This document shows, piece by piece, positions 22,331-34,186 of a stretch of DNA of 64,000 nt. Origin of the DNA: Zygnema cylindricum (Eukaryota; Streptophyta; Zygnematophyceae; Zygnematales; Zygnemataceae); the NCBI GenBank assembly GCA_037447655.1, contig JBBHKE010001577.1:235545-299544 (forward strand), read 5' to 3'. The notes under the pieces are model-generated. The model had not been told where the DNA came from. It searched no databases and was given only the letters and a program-made list of their open reading frames with translations. How positions within the stretch are numbered: position 1 is the stretch's first letter; each line of letters begins with the position of its first letter. The translations under genes were made by a program, and so were the position numbers.

Positions 22331-23040
22331 AACTACCTCCGCTCGTACAAATATTACGTACAGATTTTCAGTTTGAAGAATATTTTTAGTTTTTAAGAAT
22401 CTGAAAACTAACTTACGTGGCGCCAATCATAATTGAGAAACGATGTCAACTGACACGACATAATGGAAGCCCGATAGAAATAGACGTATCCGCATGTGTA
22501 CTGGGACCGCCTAATGGAGAACAGGCCTAAGAGGACCAAAACGAGCGGACCAGAAAACAACTGCCGCAGAACTATGTGACTAACACGTAGACGGTTCCAA
22601 ATAACTGCTCGAATGATCGAATCCCATGCAATGTTCAGCGAAACATACATTTTTGATTTTTGTTTTGATCGTTTTCCCTTCGTTTCTTATTTTCTTTTCT
22701 CTTTTTTAGCTTTTTAATCCCCTTTGAACCCGGATTGTTTTTCCATCGCAAGTTGTGCAATAAAGAATTCCCTTCAATTCCTTGCGACACTCTTTAGGTT
22801 TCTCGCCAACTCCGTAATTTCCGCGCACTCCCGTCCTTTTTTTCCATTTTTTTATCGCATTTGAAACGAGTACACTGTACGCGCTACGCACGACATGCTA
22901 CGAGCAAAAGAAAAAAGACAAAAGCTGACTGGCGCGCACTCATGCAGCCAATCACAAGCGTCGGAATAATCGCGGAATTCACGAGAGGCGGAGTCCAATC
23001 AAAAAAAAAAAATTGCCACCAACAAGAAAACAAACTGACT
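22331..23040. other. Unassigned AT-rich spacer
   Basis: No gene or element is recognised; poly-T runs occur at 22640-22710 and 22840-22860. An ACCAACAAGAAAACAAACTGACTGACAGG-like stretch just before 23047 recurs before 24190, suggesting a shared element flank. Confidence 0.4.
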
Positions 23041-23048
23041 GACAGGTA

Positions 23049-24084
23049 CCACCGTGAATCTCTTAATGGTGTTAATGTTTTTTTGGCCACTTAGGGTAAC
23101 CTTCCATCAGGCGTTCCCAGTAATCGTACGAACACGTTTACTGGCAGTAATATTTGTAACACCCTTCCATCAGGTCGTGCCAGTGAATGAGGTGTTAGAT
23201 TGCGATTGGTACCACGTAGGACCTGTTGAGCCGCCCGGGAATAATTATCATTTCCAAAAGGACAAAATCGCAGCTGCGTATGTGTACGGGCAGACGCCGA
23301 TTAAAATATCTAGTAGCGTCACGCTAATGTACAATCTGAACGTTCTTAGGGTTGTTGTGGTATCAACGGCCACGAAAACCGTTGCAAAATTAAAGTTTGT
23401 ACAAATGTCGAAGAATGTACCATTTGTACGTGAATCGCTGTATCGCACATTTATGAAGGAGACGTCACAGGATGTCCTACAACCAAGTTTTTTTTTGTCG
23501 TCGAACAGGTTGGCTATACAACCAAGATTTTTCTGTCGTCGAACAGGCTGGCTTTTATGTCACACGGTACACTCCAATTGCCACATGTAAGTTTATTGCT
23601 TCACGTCTGTCGTGGATCGACTCTGACTTTACAAGTGGACCAAAACACGCGTCCAGTAATCACAAACTCTCCTCCCGAGGACAGTCGGAGGAGACTAGCT
23701 ACGTACTGGAAAGAAGAAGCGTTTGCGTCGAAAATTGAAAATCGGACGGTGGTATTTTTCTCCAAGAAGTCTGGAGAATCTCAACGAATTTTTAGTAAAC
23801 ATCTTTTGTAAAAAAAAAAAAAAAAAAATACGGCTTAGTACGGAAAGGTACTTTCTCCAGTAAACAACCCCACTTTTCGCCTGATGGAAGGTTACCCTTA
23901 AAAACAATTTTTTTTCTGTGCACACTTGTCGGATTCGAAATCCGACGGTTCCAATTGAAATACAAGGTTCTCACCTTCCGATTGGCTGTCTCCAATCAGA
24001 AATCGAACACGTCTGCATAGAGAAAATGTGTTTTAAGCGGCGACAAAATGTAGAAAACATTAACACTATAAGCGAATCACGGTG
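23049..24084. mobile_element. TA-type MITE (subfamily D) interrupted by a Harbinger-like element
   Basis: Left end ACCGTGAATC after TA at 23047-23048 and right end GCGAATCACGGTG before TA at 24085-24086. Removing 23094-23897 and one TTA restores a MITE of about 229 bases, with CCACTTAAAAAC joining where other copies read CCACTTAAAACATC. Confidence 0.8.
23094..23897. mobile_element. PIF/Harbinger-like element, 804 bp, nested
   Basis: Terminal repeats GGGTAACCTTCCATCAGGCG and its exact inverse (20 bases) are flanked by TTA on both sides (23091-23093, 23898-23900). A 3-bp TTA duplication and GGG ends are the signature of PIF/Harbinger. The interior has no DDE transposase that I can see. It carries an open frame of about 180 codons over its left half, of unknown nature, and an internal tandem of ACCAAG/TTTTTCTGTCGTCGAACAGG at 23482-23547. 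Confidence 0.85.
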
Positions 24085-24404
24085 TACTCACCCAACCAAT
24101 CAGAAACGTCAGGATAATCGCGGAATCACGGGCGGAGGCGACCAATAATAAAACATTTTGCCCGGCGACAAAAGAACAAACTGACTGACAGGTACTAATC
24201 CAACCAATCAGAAACGTAGAAAATTCACGGACAGAGATGGGCGTACGGAGCACCTCGCTCTTCGTAATATAGATTTGGATTTTATCGAAAACATTCGCAT
24301 ACCCCCATAGTATCCTAATTAATTTTCGTCGTTATCCTATAATAATTAGTCATTCCTAGCTTTGTGAATCCTACACCGCTCATCATTGTTACAGTTAATA
24401 ACTT

Positions 24405-24626
24405 CACACCGTGTATCGCTATTAGTGTTAATGTTCTTTTTGCCGCTTAAAACATCTTTTCTCCGTACACACTTTTCCGATTACGGATCTGACGGTTGCG
24501 ATTGAAAGCCAAGATTCCCACCTTGCGATTGGCGGTCTCCATGTAAAAATCGTACAATTATGTACGGAGAAAATTTGTTTTAAGCGGCGAAATACTTATC
24601 AACACTAATAGCGGTACATGGCGTAC
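24405..24626. mobile_element. TA-type MITE, short subfamily D
   Basis: CACACCGTGTATCGCTATTAG at the left and AATAGCGGTACATGGCG at the right. The interior has the usual CCGTACACACTT arm and the GATCTGACGGTTGCGATTG core. The ends are partly decayed. Confidence 0.65.
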
Positions 24627-26421
24627 TTAATCTTATTAATCGCGCCTTATTTTGGCCGAAAATCACAATAGAGTATCATTAACAACTCTATTCTAAGGAC
24701 TTGGACTAACAATGTGTCACGTCCCCTCGCACTAAATTACTATTATTAAATCCAGTTTCGCACGATAACTTATAAAGTTATAAATCCTTGAATAAGTGAA
24801 CCGACGGGCGGTGTACGGAACCACAAGCTTCCAACTGGCATTTTACGGGGCTGCTTGTACGGATAAGCGAATTGGTTGTTTTCGTACAGCCTGTCGGATA
24901 TAAAATCGGTCGTGTACGGTATTTTAGGAGTTTTTTTTAGGTTTGTACGGCGCTCCAGGGTTTCTCAAGAGGGTGTTTTTAGGGTTTCGGGGTTTTGGAA
25001 TCTAAGGGTTTTAGGCTTTTCGTACCTTAGGGTTTTAGGGTTTTGATAATTTAGGGTTTTTACCTTGTTTTCAACCGATGGTTTTTGTTTTTTAGTGGTA
25101 AATTGGTCGGAAACGGTGTTAGCCGTACGATCGTGACGTCATGATACGAAAAAAGACAGTTTTGGGATGGAAAAGTACTTTTTATGACGTCAGCAAGGTG
25201 TTTGGTACAATGCAGAAACAATGGGATTGATAATAATTGAAGAAGGTTTCATAATAATAATAATATTGATAATAATGTGTCCTTTTTTATTAATAATTTA
25301 ATTCTTAATCATTTTCCAATTGGAGTGACATCTGTCACTTTGACAACTCAGGAAAGAAAATGAACAAATAAGAAAAAAATGATCAACAAGAAAAAATAAA
25401 ACGATAACAGAATTTATTTTTTTTAATAATAATAATAATAATGATAATAAATTATAAGGAAACAGAAAAGTGAAAAGGATAAACAAGGCTGAAAGTTAAA
25501 CAAAAGGTGGGAGAAATAGGTGAATTTTCACTATAGTTTTCATTTAAAAAAAAAAGAAAAAAATAGGAAACACATACATACACACCAAATAACCACAAAA
25601 AAAAAAGAGAGAGTAAGAGAAAAACAGCTTTTTCTTTTTTTTTTAAGTCCATTAATTTCAACTGTTTCCAGCTTCCAAGCTTTATAGCTTATGGGTAAAA
25701 ATGGTCTTAAAAACTGCCGAATCGCAGTATAACAATAAAAAAAAATAGAATCTATATAAAAAAAAAAAACATCTAAAATTCTGAAGTTCTAAAATTCTAA
25801 GATCCTTAAAAAACTAAAATTCTAAAAATCTAGAATTCTAAAAGTTTGAATTTGAATGCAATTCTTATTTTTCAGAACGAAGGGAAAGCTGCGAAAGTAA
25901 TCTACAAAAACAAAAAAAAGCAAAAAAAAAAAGTATTCTGGAAATCTACAATGTATAGAAGAAAAAAAAAATTGCATCCTTTGGGATCCAATTTTTTTCA
26001 TCCACTTATTTTGATTCAGAATTTTTAGTTTCTCTAAGAAAAAAAAAGCGTAAAAAACTATAATTTATTATTATTTTTATTTTTTTTAAATCTAAAATTT
26101 TTGGAAACCCTAAGTTTTCAAGGAATCTTAAAATCCTAAAAAAATAAAAATCAGAAAACTTTAAAAAAGCTCAAAATTGAAAATTGAAACAAAAAATATT
26201 TTACTCAGTTTACAGAAACTCTAAAAAAACATGTCACTACGAGCCAAAAAAATGAAAACAAAACTTTTTTAAAAACAAAATATATATAAGATGAGATCTA
26301 AAAAGAATAGGAATAAAAAAGGGGGAAACGAAAAAAAAAACTTTTTCTCTTCGTCTCTAAAAATTGTCAAAAGAACTCCTTTTGATCTTTTCCTCCCCTT
26401 TTTGTCTTTTCCTCCCAAACT
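24627..26421. other. AT-rich intergenic DNA, with telomere-like repeats at 24950-25070
   Basis: Degenerate TTTAGGG-like words (TTAGGGTTTTAGGGTTTT) occur at 24955-25065. They are too short and irregular to be a telomere. The rest is poly-A, poly-T and TAA repeats. No gene is seen. Confidence 0.6.
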
Positions 26422-27060
26422 CTAACAATTAGAAATGGAGCAGTTTTTTTTTGTCTTTTCTTTCGTCTTTCCCTCCCCTTTTTTTGTCTTTTCTGCCCCG
26501 AAACCAGAAACCCAAACCCACATCGACCGAATTAATGTGGATTTTCCCACAACCCCATTTTCTTTTTTAGACCCCCTTTTCGAAAAAATCCCATAATTCG
26601 TTTTTCTCTCAAAAATTCGGTCGTCTTCTTCGTTTTCCCTCGAATCCGATTCGTTAAAAATCACGTCCAAAATATCTTCGAACTCGAAATTTTTCGGCCG
26701 AGAAAAATTCGACCTGCCCGATTTTTTTGATTTTTTCGCATTCAGGGCACTTCTTGAACTTCCCAAATTCGCAGAATTTCCCGAATTTCTCGAATCTTCA
26801 CCGAATACTTGCGAATTTTCTTCTTGTAGCCGGAGGGCGGTCAAAAGCTGCTCAGCCTCCCACACGTGCGAAGCCGCCTCTTTAATTCTTGTCCGGGCAG
26901 CGTCCATTTCCAAAACATCGCAAGCTTTTTCAGCATCTGCCCGAACAAAAAAAACAAAAAAAAAATGTCAGCAAAATTTTCTCAGAGGGGAAACCAAGGC
27001 AGAGAGAGGGAGGGAGGGAGGGAGGAAGGGAGGGAAGGAGGGAGGGAGGGAGGGGGAGAG

Positions 27061-27138
<78 letters not shown>

Positions 27139-27706
27139 GGTTAAAAAATTCACCTTGACAAATGATATTTGTTGGCAAACTCGACGTTCTCCGCAATCCA
27201 TTCCTGTTATTTTTCGGCGGCTGCCCGACCGGAAAAAAAATTTTACTGCCCGAGATTTCCGAACCAGAAGTTGAAGCTGAAGCATTTGGAAATTCCCTCC
27301 AAGAAAGAGAATTTCCTGAAAGTCTATTTACCCCATTTAACCCATTTATACCCATATTTCTCTCGAAATTAACCCCATTTAATTCGAAATTTTCTTCAAA
27401 ATCGAAGCTATTCCTGCTCTCCCATTCGTCTATACATTCGATCGGAGATTCGGCGTAAAAATCGGACCTCTCCGAACCGAAATCTCGATAAAAAAAGCTT
27501 CTATTCCCGAAAAAATCAAATTTGTTTTCGAGAAAATCGCACATTTTAGGGTCATTGAATTGGGAAAACTCTTCCGCAAAATACCCATTTTTCGGATTCT
27601 CAAAATTTGAATTATTTTGAGAGATATTGGTTTCGGAACGATGGAAGGTCGCTTTCCGGGAAACTTCCGGGAAGTCAAAAACAGTCGTAGGAGACAGAGG
27701 AGCCAT
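26422..27706 (-). CDS. Two-exon protein of unknown function, 355 residues
   Basis: Exon 1 is 27706-27154 (ATG, MAPLSPTTVFDFPE...) and exon 2 is 26936-26422 (TAG stop). They are joined across a 215-base intron with GTGAAT donor and TTCGGGCAG acceptor; the phases agree (1 and 2) and the junction reads TNIICQ-DAEKACDVLEM. The N-terminal half is rich in Phe, Asn, Ser and Glu. A basic LRRTSSLPTNI motif precedes the splice. After it comes an amphipathic, probably coiled segment (MDAARTRIKEAASHVWEAEQLL), then an acidic patch and a Lys-rich tail. There is no signal peptide or membrane segment. I do not recognise the family. The intron is almost entirely (CT)n and CCCTCC repeats. Confidence 0.65.
27069..27135. 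repeat. (GA)n microsatellite in an intron
   Basis: About 66 bases of alternating G/A, preceded by GGGAGGGA units at 27008-27058. It lies in the single intron of the unknown gene, as (CT)n on the coding strand next to the donor side. Confidence 0.95.
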
Positions 27707-29086
27707 TGGGAGGAAAGGGGGGGGAGAGAGTCCCAAAAAAGGGGGGTGGAGGGATAGAAAGAGAGGGGGATAAGAGGGGGGTGAAGACGGGGGAGAGAGA
27801 GAGAGAGCTAGATGGGAAATGAGGTGAGGAGGAAATGATATATAAAAGTGAATTTTAGGGGTTTGTTAAGAGAAAATATTTGAATAAAGGACGAAATGTT
27901 GGTAAGGGAAGGGAATTTAGTTAAGTTTGAGAATAAGGGAAGGGAATCGTCAGTTTTATGGATGTTGGTAGATTTTTTTTTTTTTAAATGTTTTTTTACG
28001 GGCAGGTTTTTGTATATTCTATTATTATTTTGTGTCCTGTAACGTGCGTACTTTATTTCGGTTCGCTTCCTCTCTTTATTAGTTTCTTCCTGCGGTTTTC
28101 TGTACGGTTTTTATGTACTTTTTCCCGTAACGAACCAATATTGTACCTTAATTTAGTCGTGTAGTGTAAAAATTTCGTTTTTTTGGGACGACTGTTTTTT
28201 AGATTTAATTTTCGCCGTCCGATGGAGTTTTGTTAAGCTGCCCGGAAAATAATTTTGTCGGTGGAGAATAAGACGGTTTTTTTGGAAAGTGCAGATTTTT
28301 TTTTTTGGAGTACGGAAACGTTTTTTTTTTGCGGTTAAGCGCACGATTCTGCTCGAAATTCTGTCGAAGCACGTGTGAAAATGAGTTCACACGTGTGAAA
28401 ATGAGTCCGCACTTGTGAAAGGGAGTCTGCTGACAGGGCGTAGAATCCTGGAGACCATATCGTTAGATTTTATGAGATCTTCCCTTCCGTTCATGTAGAT
28501 TTTTCCGTTTTTCCATTACGGATGGCCTCTTGAAGTGACACGCTGGCGTTCGTGGCACAAGACGACAAAAGAGATTGGAGCTTGATTGCAGTTTTAAATG
28601 TCTATTTGAAATTTGGAGATGAATTCGAGCATCTAGGACCGCAGAGCGTGGGCACGGAGCTGTGATTGGTACGGTATCATGGTACTGCATTGTCGCTTTC
28701 TCAGACGACAAAATCTGCCTGACATCAGTTCATCAAATCTTACATCTTGCGGAGCTGTTTTTAATACCATTCCAAAAGACAAACGACTACGAAAAGCTCG
28801 GGGCGCACGCGAAAGGTCTCCTTGTCATAAATGAGCGTCCGGAAAAGGTTAGATAGGACAAATGAAGTATCGAGAGTAAATCGCAGATGGGACAAAAGTT
28901 CTATGCTGACCTGGAAGGAGATTGCGTGACAGCGCGAGGTTTCCGACGATTCCGAGGCACGTAACACGGAGTGGGCTGAATAAGCAAAAAAAATAAACTT
29001 CTTTCTGACAGTAAAAAGTGGAATTTAGCCCGACAAGTACAGTACGGAGGTTCACAGTTCCAAAATCTTATGTTATCTTAGGAGTA
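27707..29086. other. Upstream region and spacer, no gene recognised
   Basis: A GA-rich tract (27720-27810) lies directly upstream of the unknown gene. A short tandem repeat of CACACGTGTGAAAATGAGT units is at 28370-28430. Open frames around 28460-28970 on both strands have no recognisable content. Confidence 0.4.
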
Positions 29087-29575
29087 CACCGTGAATCGCT
29101 ATTAGCGTAATAAAAAATATAGTGTAATGAAACAATTAGCGTACTTTACGGTAAATTGTGTTTTTTCGGGTACACCATGATACTAATTTATCATGTACTC
29201 TAATTTGTAAACTGCTTTGTAAAAAATTTCGGCACATAATATGTCTACACTAAAACATGTAGATGTACGAAATTGCTCAAATCGTACGCCGTCGCGTTTT
29301 TTTGACATCTGCGTATGCCGGAAAATATTTACGCAATTATATATTATTATATTTTCTGTACTTTTAAATTTGAAAATGTACGGAGTAGTACAGATCTGAT
29401 AGTTCGTACACCACACTATTTAAAAGGGCACTAAATTACAGTTATGAACCGCATTGAGCGGGGTACCTCAAATAACGTGCAGAAACATTTAGCGTACTTT
29501 ATTCTATTTGAGAATTTACCCCAAAAAAAGGGGTACCCCAATTAGCGTCATGTACGCTAATAGCGATTCACGGTG
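29087..29575. mobile_element. TA-type MITE, 489-bp subfamily C
   Basis: CACCGTGAATCGCTATTAGCG and its inverse form the ends; the flanks are TA at 29085-29086 and 29576-29577. It shares the whole interior with 31834-32323 and, inverted, with 33449-33937 (for example CCGTCGCGTTTTTTTGACATC). No transposase. The family is Tc1/mariner-like by its TA target. Confidence 0.9.
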
Positions 29576-29577
29576 TA

Positions 29578-31599
29578 CTGGAAATCGCTAGATATTATCC
29601 TCAGTAGCACATTCGAGATTCATGTGTACTTTTTATCCACGCTATTACAATTCGGGATCCACAAGCAACCACAGTCCACACTATTTCAATATCGACAATA
29701 ACAATTGTTGTTTAATTCTGCAAGATTGGATATTCCAAACTAGATTATCACGATCTGCGGCTGTGATACGGAATTTACGCTATGATCTAATTTCTTCCGG
29801 AGTATAAACCGACATCTCTACATTAAATGAACTCGAAATCCAATAAGAAATATGTACTATTAATCACAAGCTTAAGCTCCTGATTGGTTCCGCAAAGATG
29901 CCCTCGTCCGGCGATTCCTCGAACGGTCGGACAAAAACTTTGTCTCGTAGTGCACAGATTTTCCTCCGCCTAACGATTCCTCGAACAGACGGACAAAAGG
30001 AGTTTGTATCTTCTACAAATAAAATTGTTTTGTCACAAAAAGTTAAAATACTCGCACGTATATACTTGTACGGTAGAGTACTCGATCTGAAGATCTCTCG
30101 TACTCGTCAGTTTTGGACCTTCATTAAAGCATGCAAATCTGAGTCACTTCTGTAGACGACCAATAGCATGTCTCCAATCAACCGCGCGCGCTTCCGCAGA
30201 ATCCGACAATATTGAGGATCTTTATAGTAGATTATCGTACATCTTTCCACGAGGTTTTACCACGTGGCGACCGCGGAGAGAAAACCTAGCGGAGTCTGTA
30301 CTTGCTTTCGAAAACAGCGCGACAAACAAAAAACAGAAAAAACAAAAGAAACAAGGTGACAAAAGGAGACGAAAGCAACCTCCATCGGGATTCACGGACT
30401 CATGTTGCAAAGCAACGCAGAAACGACAAATCACACGCTGTTTTCGAGCAGGATTCACGGACTCATGTTCCATGTTACGCAGAAACGACAAATCACACGC
30501 TATTTTTAAGCAGGAGTCAGATGGCAGGGGATTTTTCGGGACTACCAATCTGTATTCTACTTGGCGCGCCGGTTACAATCTGCCGTACAGTGCAGAAAGC
30601 CGTACAGTATATTATCGCTTCAAATTCCTAGGAGAAAAAATGGGAGCCACTCACAACTCCGAATTAGATCATTAATTTTCAAATATGAATTTTACAGTTA
30701 CAAAACGGTCCAATTGAAGTTGGACCGACAAAGAAATAACTGTCAGGAGGCGTTTCTCAGCGCAAATTTCGGGATGAGATCCGTATCGGAGGATACAAAT
30801 ATCGGGATGGATCGACAAAACTCCATAGGAATTCTTAGTACAATGTCGTACATAGAAGTCCTGTATCTTTTAAGTGCTTTGACAGTACAGTACATTACTG
30901 TACTTTACAGTACTGAATGTACTGAACCCAGTTTCCGTATAGGAATGTACTGTGTTGAGATTTCACCAATAGACGACAAAATCTGTCAGAAGTGAGCAGA
31001 AGTGTAGGGAACCAAGATTTATCCGTACTACGCTCCATTCTCCTTAACATTTTACGGCCGAGATGAATTCCCAAAAAAATCTAGCGGTTCAAATCACTGG
31101 AAAAAAAGAATAACCACAAGATCCGCGCGGATACTTTCTCATTCCAAAATGACAATCGTACGAATGGTCAAGATCTTCCAGATCTCTAAAATCTCCAGGA
31201 GATTGAATCCGGAAGCAATCTGTTTGAACGGTTCCTACCAGATACATGAACCTAATAATATTCCCCTCCTGTACGGACGGCTGCGATTCAGATTTATTAC
31301 TTTATATCCTGGAACCTGGAAGAAGTAATTTGCAACGATGTACGGCCGAGATTCGAAACAAGATTCGAAAGAAAAACTTCATTGTAAAACTTGCGATGGA
31401 AAAAAGTCAAAAACATCTCCGGGTACAAAGATCCGAAAGCTCCCCCTGAGGTAGGAGTGGCTCCATAAGAAAAAAGGTAGTACGGATGGCGAACGAACTT
31501 TTTCAGTAAGTTTGGACTTTACGCCGGACATTATTTCTGGTATGTAGAAAACTCTTATAAAGTGTACAACGTGCAGAATAAGGACTTTACCGTACAGCT
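29578..31599. other. Spacer with tandem repeat, no gene recognised
   Basis: A direct repeat of about 64 bases at 30389-30516 (GGATTCACGGACTCATGTT ... GAAACGACAAATCACACGCT) is the clearest structure. A cluster of GTACAGTAC/TACTGTAC words lies at 30885-30920. Open frames are short and unrecognised. Confidence 0.5.
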
Positions 31600-31803
31600 C
31601 AATTAGCGCTGATTTTTTTTTCGCTCCTGAAAACATCTTTTTCTCCGTACACATTTGTCCAGTTTTCAATTAAACACTGCCAATCGGAAGCTGAGAATGT
31701 TGCCTTTCGATCTCAACCGTCAGATCGACAATCCCACGTTTGTACGGAGAAAATATGTTTTAAGAGACGAAAAAAGCATGAACAATAATAGCGATTCACG
31801 GTG
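31600..31803. mobile_element. TA-type MITE subfamily D, left end decayed
   Basis: Right end AATAGCGATTCACGGTG followed by TA (31804-31805). Arms with CTCCGTACACATTTGTC and GTACGGAGAAAATATG. It ends only 20 bases before the hAT composite at 31832. Confidence 0.65.
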
Positions 31804-31831
31804 TACTCATAGTAAACAAAAAAGGAGAAAC

Positions 31832-33255
31832 TACACCGTGAATCGCTATTAGCGTAATGAAATAGATAGCGTAATGAAACAATTAGCGTACTTTACGGTA
31901 AATTGTGTTTTTTCGGGTACACCATGATACTAATTTATCATGTACTCTAATTTGTAAACTGCTTTGTAAAAATTTTCAGCACATAATATGTCCACACTAA
32001 AACATGTATATGTACGAAACTGTTCAAATCGTACGCCGTCGCGTTTTTTTGACATCTGCGTATGCCGGAAAATATTTACGCAATTATATATTATTATATT
32101 TTCTGTACTTTTAAATTTAAAAATGTACGGAATAGTACAGATCTGACAGTCCGTACACCACACTATTTAAAAGGGGACTAAATTACAGTTATGAACCGCA
32201 TTGAGCGGGGTACCTCAAATAACGTGCAAAAACATTTAGCGTACTTTATTCTATTTGAGATTTTGCCCCAAAAAAAGGGGGTACCCCAATTAGCGTCATG
32301 TACGCTAATAGCGATTCGCGGTGTAGTGTTGTGTATCGGTAAGGATTTGCCGATAACCGATATGGACTTTTTTCGGGTACCCGATAATCGATATATTGGT
32401 ACGATATATCGCTATCGGTGTTATCGCCGATAAATACCCGATATTTATCGGTTTTATCGGCGATAACACCGATATCGATAACTATCGGCGATATTTGTAC
32501 GGACCATACAGATAAATGTACGGCTAGTTACACTCAACTGTACGTGTCATTCCCCGGAGCGCCCTTCTAACAACCCCTATCTACTGAGGTGCCTACCAAT
32601 CAGATCGCACAGAAAGTACACAGAAAGTACAGTAGCCCGCCATGAGATCTGTACGGTTTTGGTACGAATCCAGTAAGAGCGATGTACCTTTCACATTTGA
32701 CGCCATGGCTTTGTCCCTTTCTTCCTTGGGATCCACTGGGGACCTGTCACGTGTCAATCTGTTGGCATTTTGGCATAAGATGCCAAAAGAGCCATTCTGG
32801 GATGCCGGCGCTCACGCTGGCCGTCCGCTCGTATTTTCTCATTCCAAGTTGTCCGTTCGATTCTGGGGCGCGCAGAATGTTATTTTGCGTCCGTTGTACT
32901 TTTACCGTTCCATGTATCACCAGTTTGTCGATTACAATTCCGTAAGTTACCCGTAAAATTCCAGTTCAGTTTAACCGGCCTACGCTTATGTGCTGCGCTC
33001 GTCCGTAAGAAAGCGCAGTTTAAACAGAGACGGAACAGATTTCTTATACGTGGCATGCCACGCTATATAAAGAAAATAATATAATACAGTATGTTATAAA
33101 GTCCTATTGTATGCATTACTATATTTTTTTTAGTTATCGCCGATATGGAATTTGTTGGTCTCAGACCGATATATCGGGACCTCTGACCGTTCGATAACCG
33201 ATAACTATCGGTATCGGTGTTATCGCGATAAATTTTTTACCGATACACAACACTA
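31832..33255. mobile_element. Composite: hAT-like family C element with a TA-type MITE in its terminus
   Basis: The whole block is flanked by the perfect 8-bp duplication GGAGAAAC (31824-31831, 33256-33263). The right terminus is ACCGATACACAACACTA. The left terminus should read TAGTGTTGTGTATCGGT but is split after its first two bases: TA, then the MITE at 31834-32323, then TA-GTGTTGTGTATCGGT from 32324. The interior (GATATCG-rich, 32330-32510 and 33120-33250) has inverted arms around a 600-base middle. No transposase is visible. Confidence 0.88.
31834..32323. mobile_element. TA-type MITE, 490-bp subfamily C
   Basis: Nearly the same sequence as 29087-29575. It sits between two TA dinucleotides, which are the duplicated first two bases of the host hAT element. 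Confidence 0.9.
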
Positions 33256-33315
33256 GGAGAAACCCTAAAGTTGGTGCAATTTTCGTCGCCTAAAAAATCA
33301 TAATTTATCGAAACT

Positions 33316-33409
33316 CGAGTACACGTGAATCGCTAGAAGCGTAATGAAATAGAGAGCGTAATGAAACAATTAGCGCTATTTACGCTAATTGGGAATTTCA
33401 GTTTGGGAA
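33316..33409. mobile_element. Terminal fragment of a TA-type MITE
   Basis: CACGTGAATCGCTAGAAGCG and the following AATGAAACAATTAGCG block match about 90 bases of one end of the 34187 copy. The element is cut where the palindrome starts. Confidence 0.6.
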
Positions 33410-33448
33410 TTGCTAATCGCAGAGACGATTTTTTGCTGCGCGCAGATA

Positions 33449-33937
33449 CACCGAGAATCGCTATAGCGTACATGACGCCAATTGGGGGTACCCCTTTTTT
33501 TGGGGCAAATTCTCAAATACAATAAAGTACGCTAAATGTTTTTGCACGTTAATTTGAGGTACCCCGCTCAATACGGTTCATAACTGTAATTTAAGTGTCC
33601 TTAAATAGAGTGGTGTACGGACTGCCAGATCTGTACTATTTCGTACCTTTTTAAACTTAAAAGTACATAAAATAAAATAATATATTATTGCGTAAATATT
33701 TTCCAGCATACGCAGATGTCAAAAAAACGCGACGGCGTACGATTTGAACAATTTGGCACATCTACATGTTCTAGTGTGGACATTTTATGTGCCGAATTTT
33801 TTAATAAAGCAGTTTACAAATTAGAGTACATGATAAATTGGTATCATAGTGTACCCGAAAAAACACAATTTACCGTAAAGTACGCTAATTGTTTCATTAC
33901 ACTCTATTTTTTATTACGCTAATAGCGATTCACGGTG
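33449..33937. mobile_element. TA-type MITE, subfamily C, inverted copy
   Basis: Reverse complement of the 29087 type. TA flanks at 33447-33448 and 33938-33939. The opposite palindrome arm at 35249-35250 keeps the unoccupied site with a single TA. Confidence 0.92.
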
Positions 33938-34186
33938 TAGTTGTCAGAAATTGTACATTTAAAGTACATTTTCGTACAATGCTACGTACCTTTAAGTTTA
34001 GATTTGACGGGTCATTCCGTCAAACAACTTTGACTGGCGAAATGTTGCAACGGCAGTTAAAAATATTGTCCCGGTTGCGAGCGTCGGACCGTCATAAAAA
34101 AAAATGCAATTCACACGGCCGGCGCAGGTTTACTGGAACAAAACTGCGGCGGCCCACATATAAATAAAGATGGTTGCGCGCAAGTA

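Noticed and set aside
24950-25070. TTTAGGG-like words as a telomere or interstitial telomere
   Set aside because: Only a few irregular units; no array.
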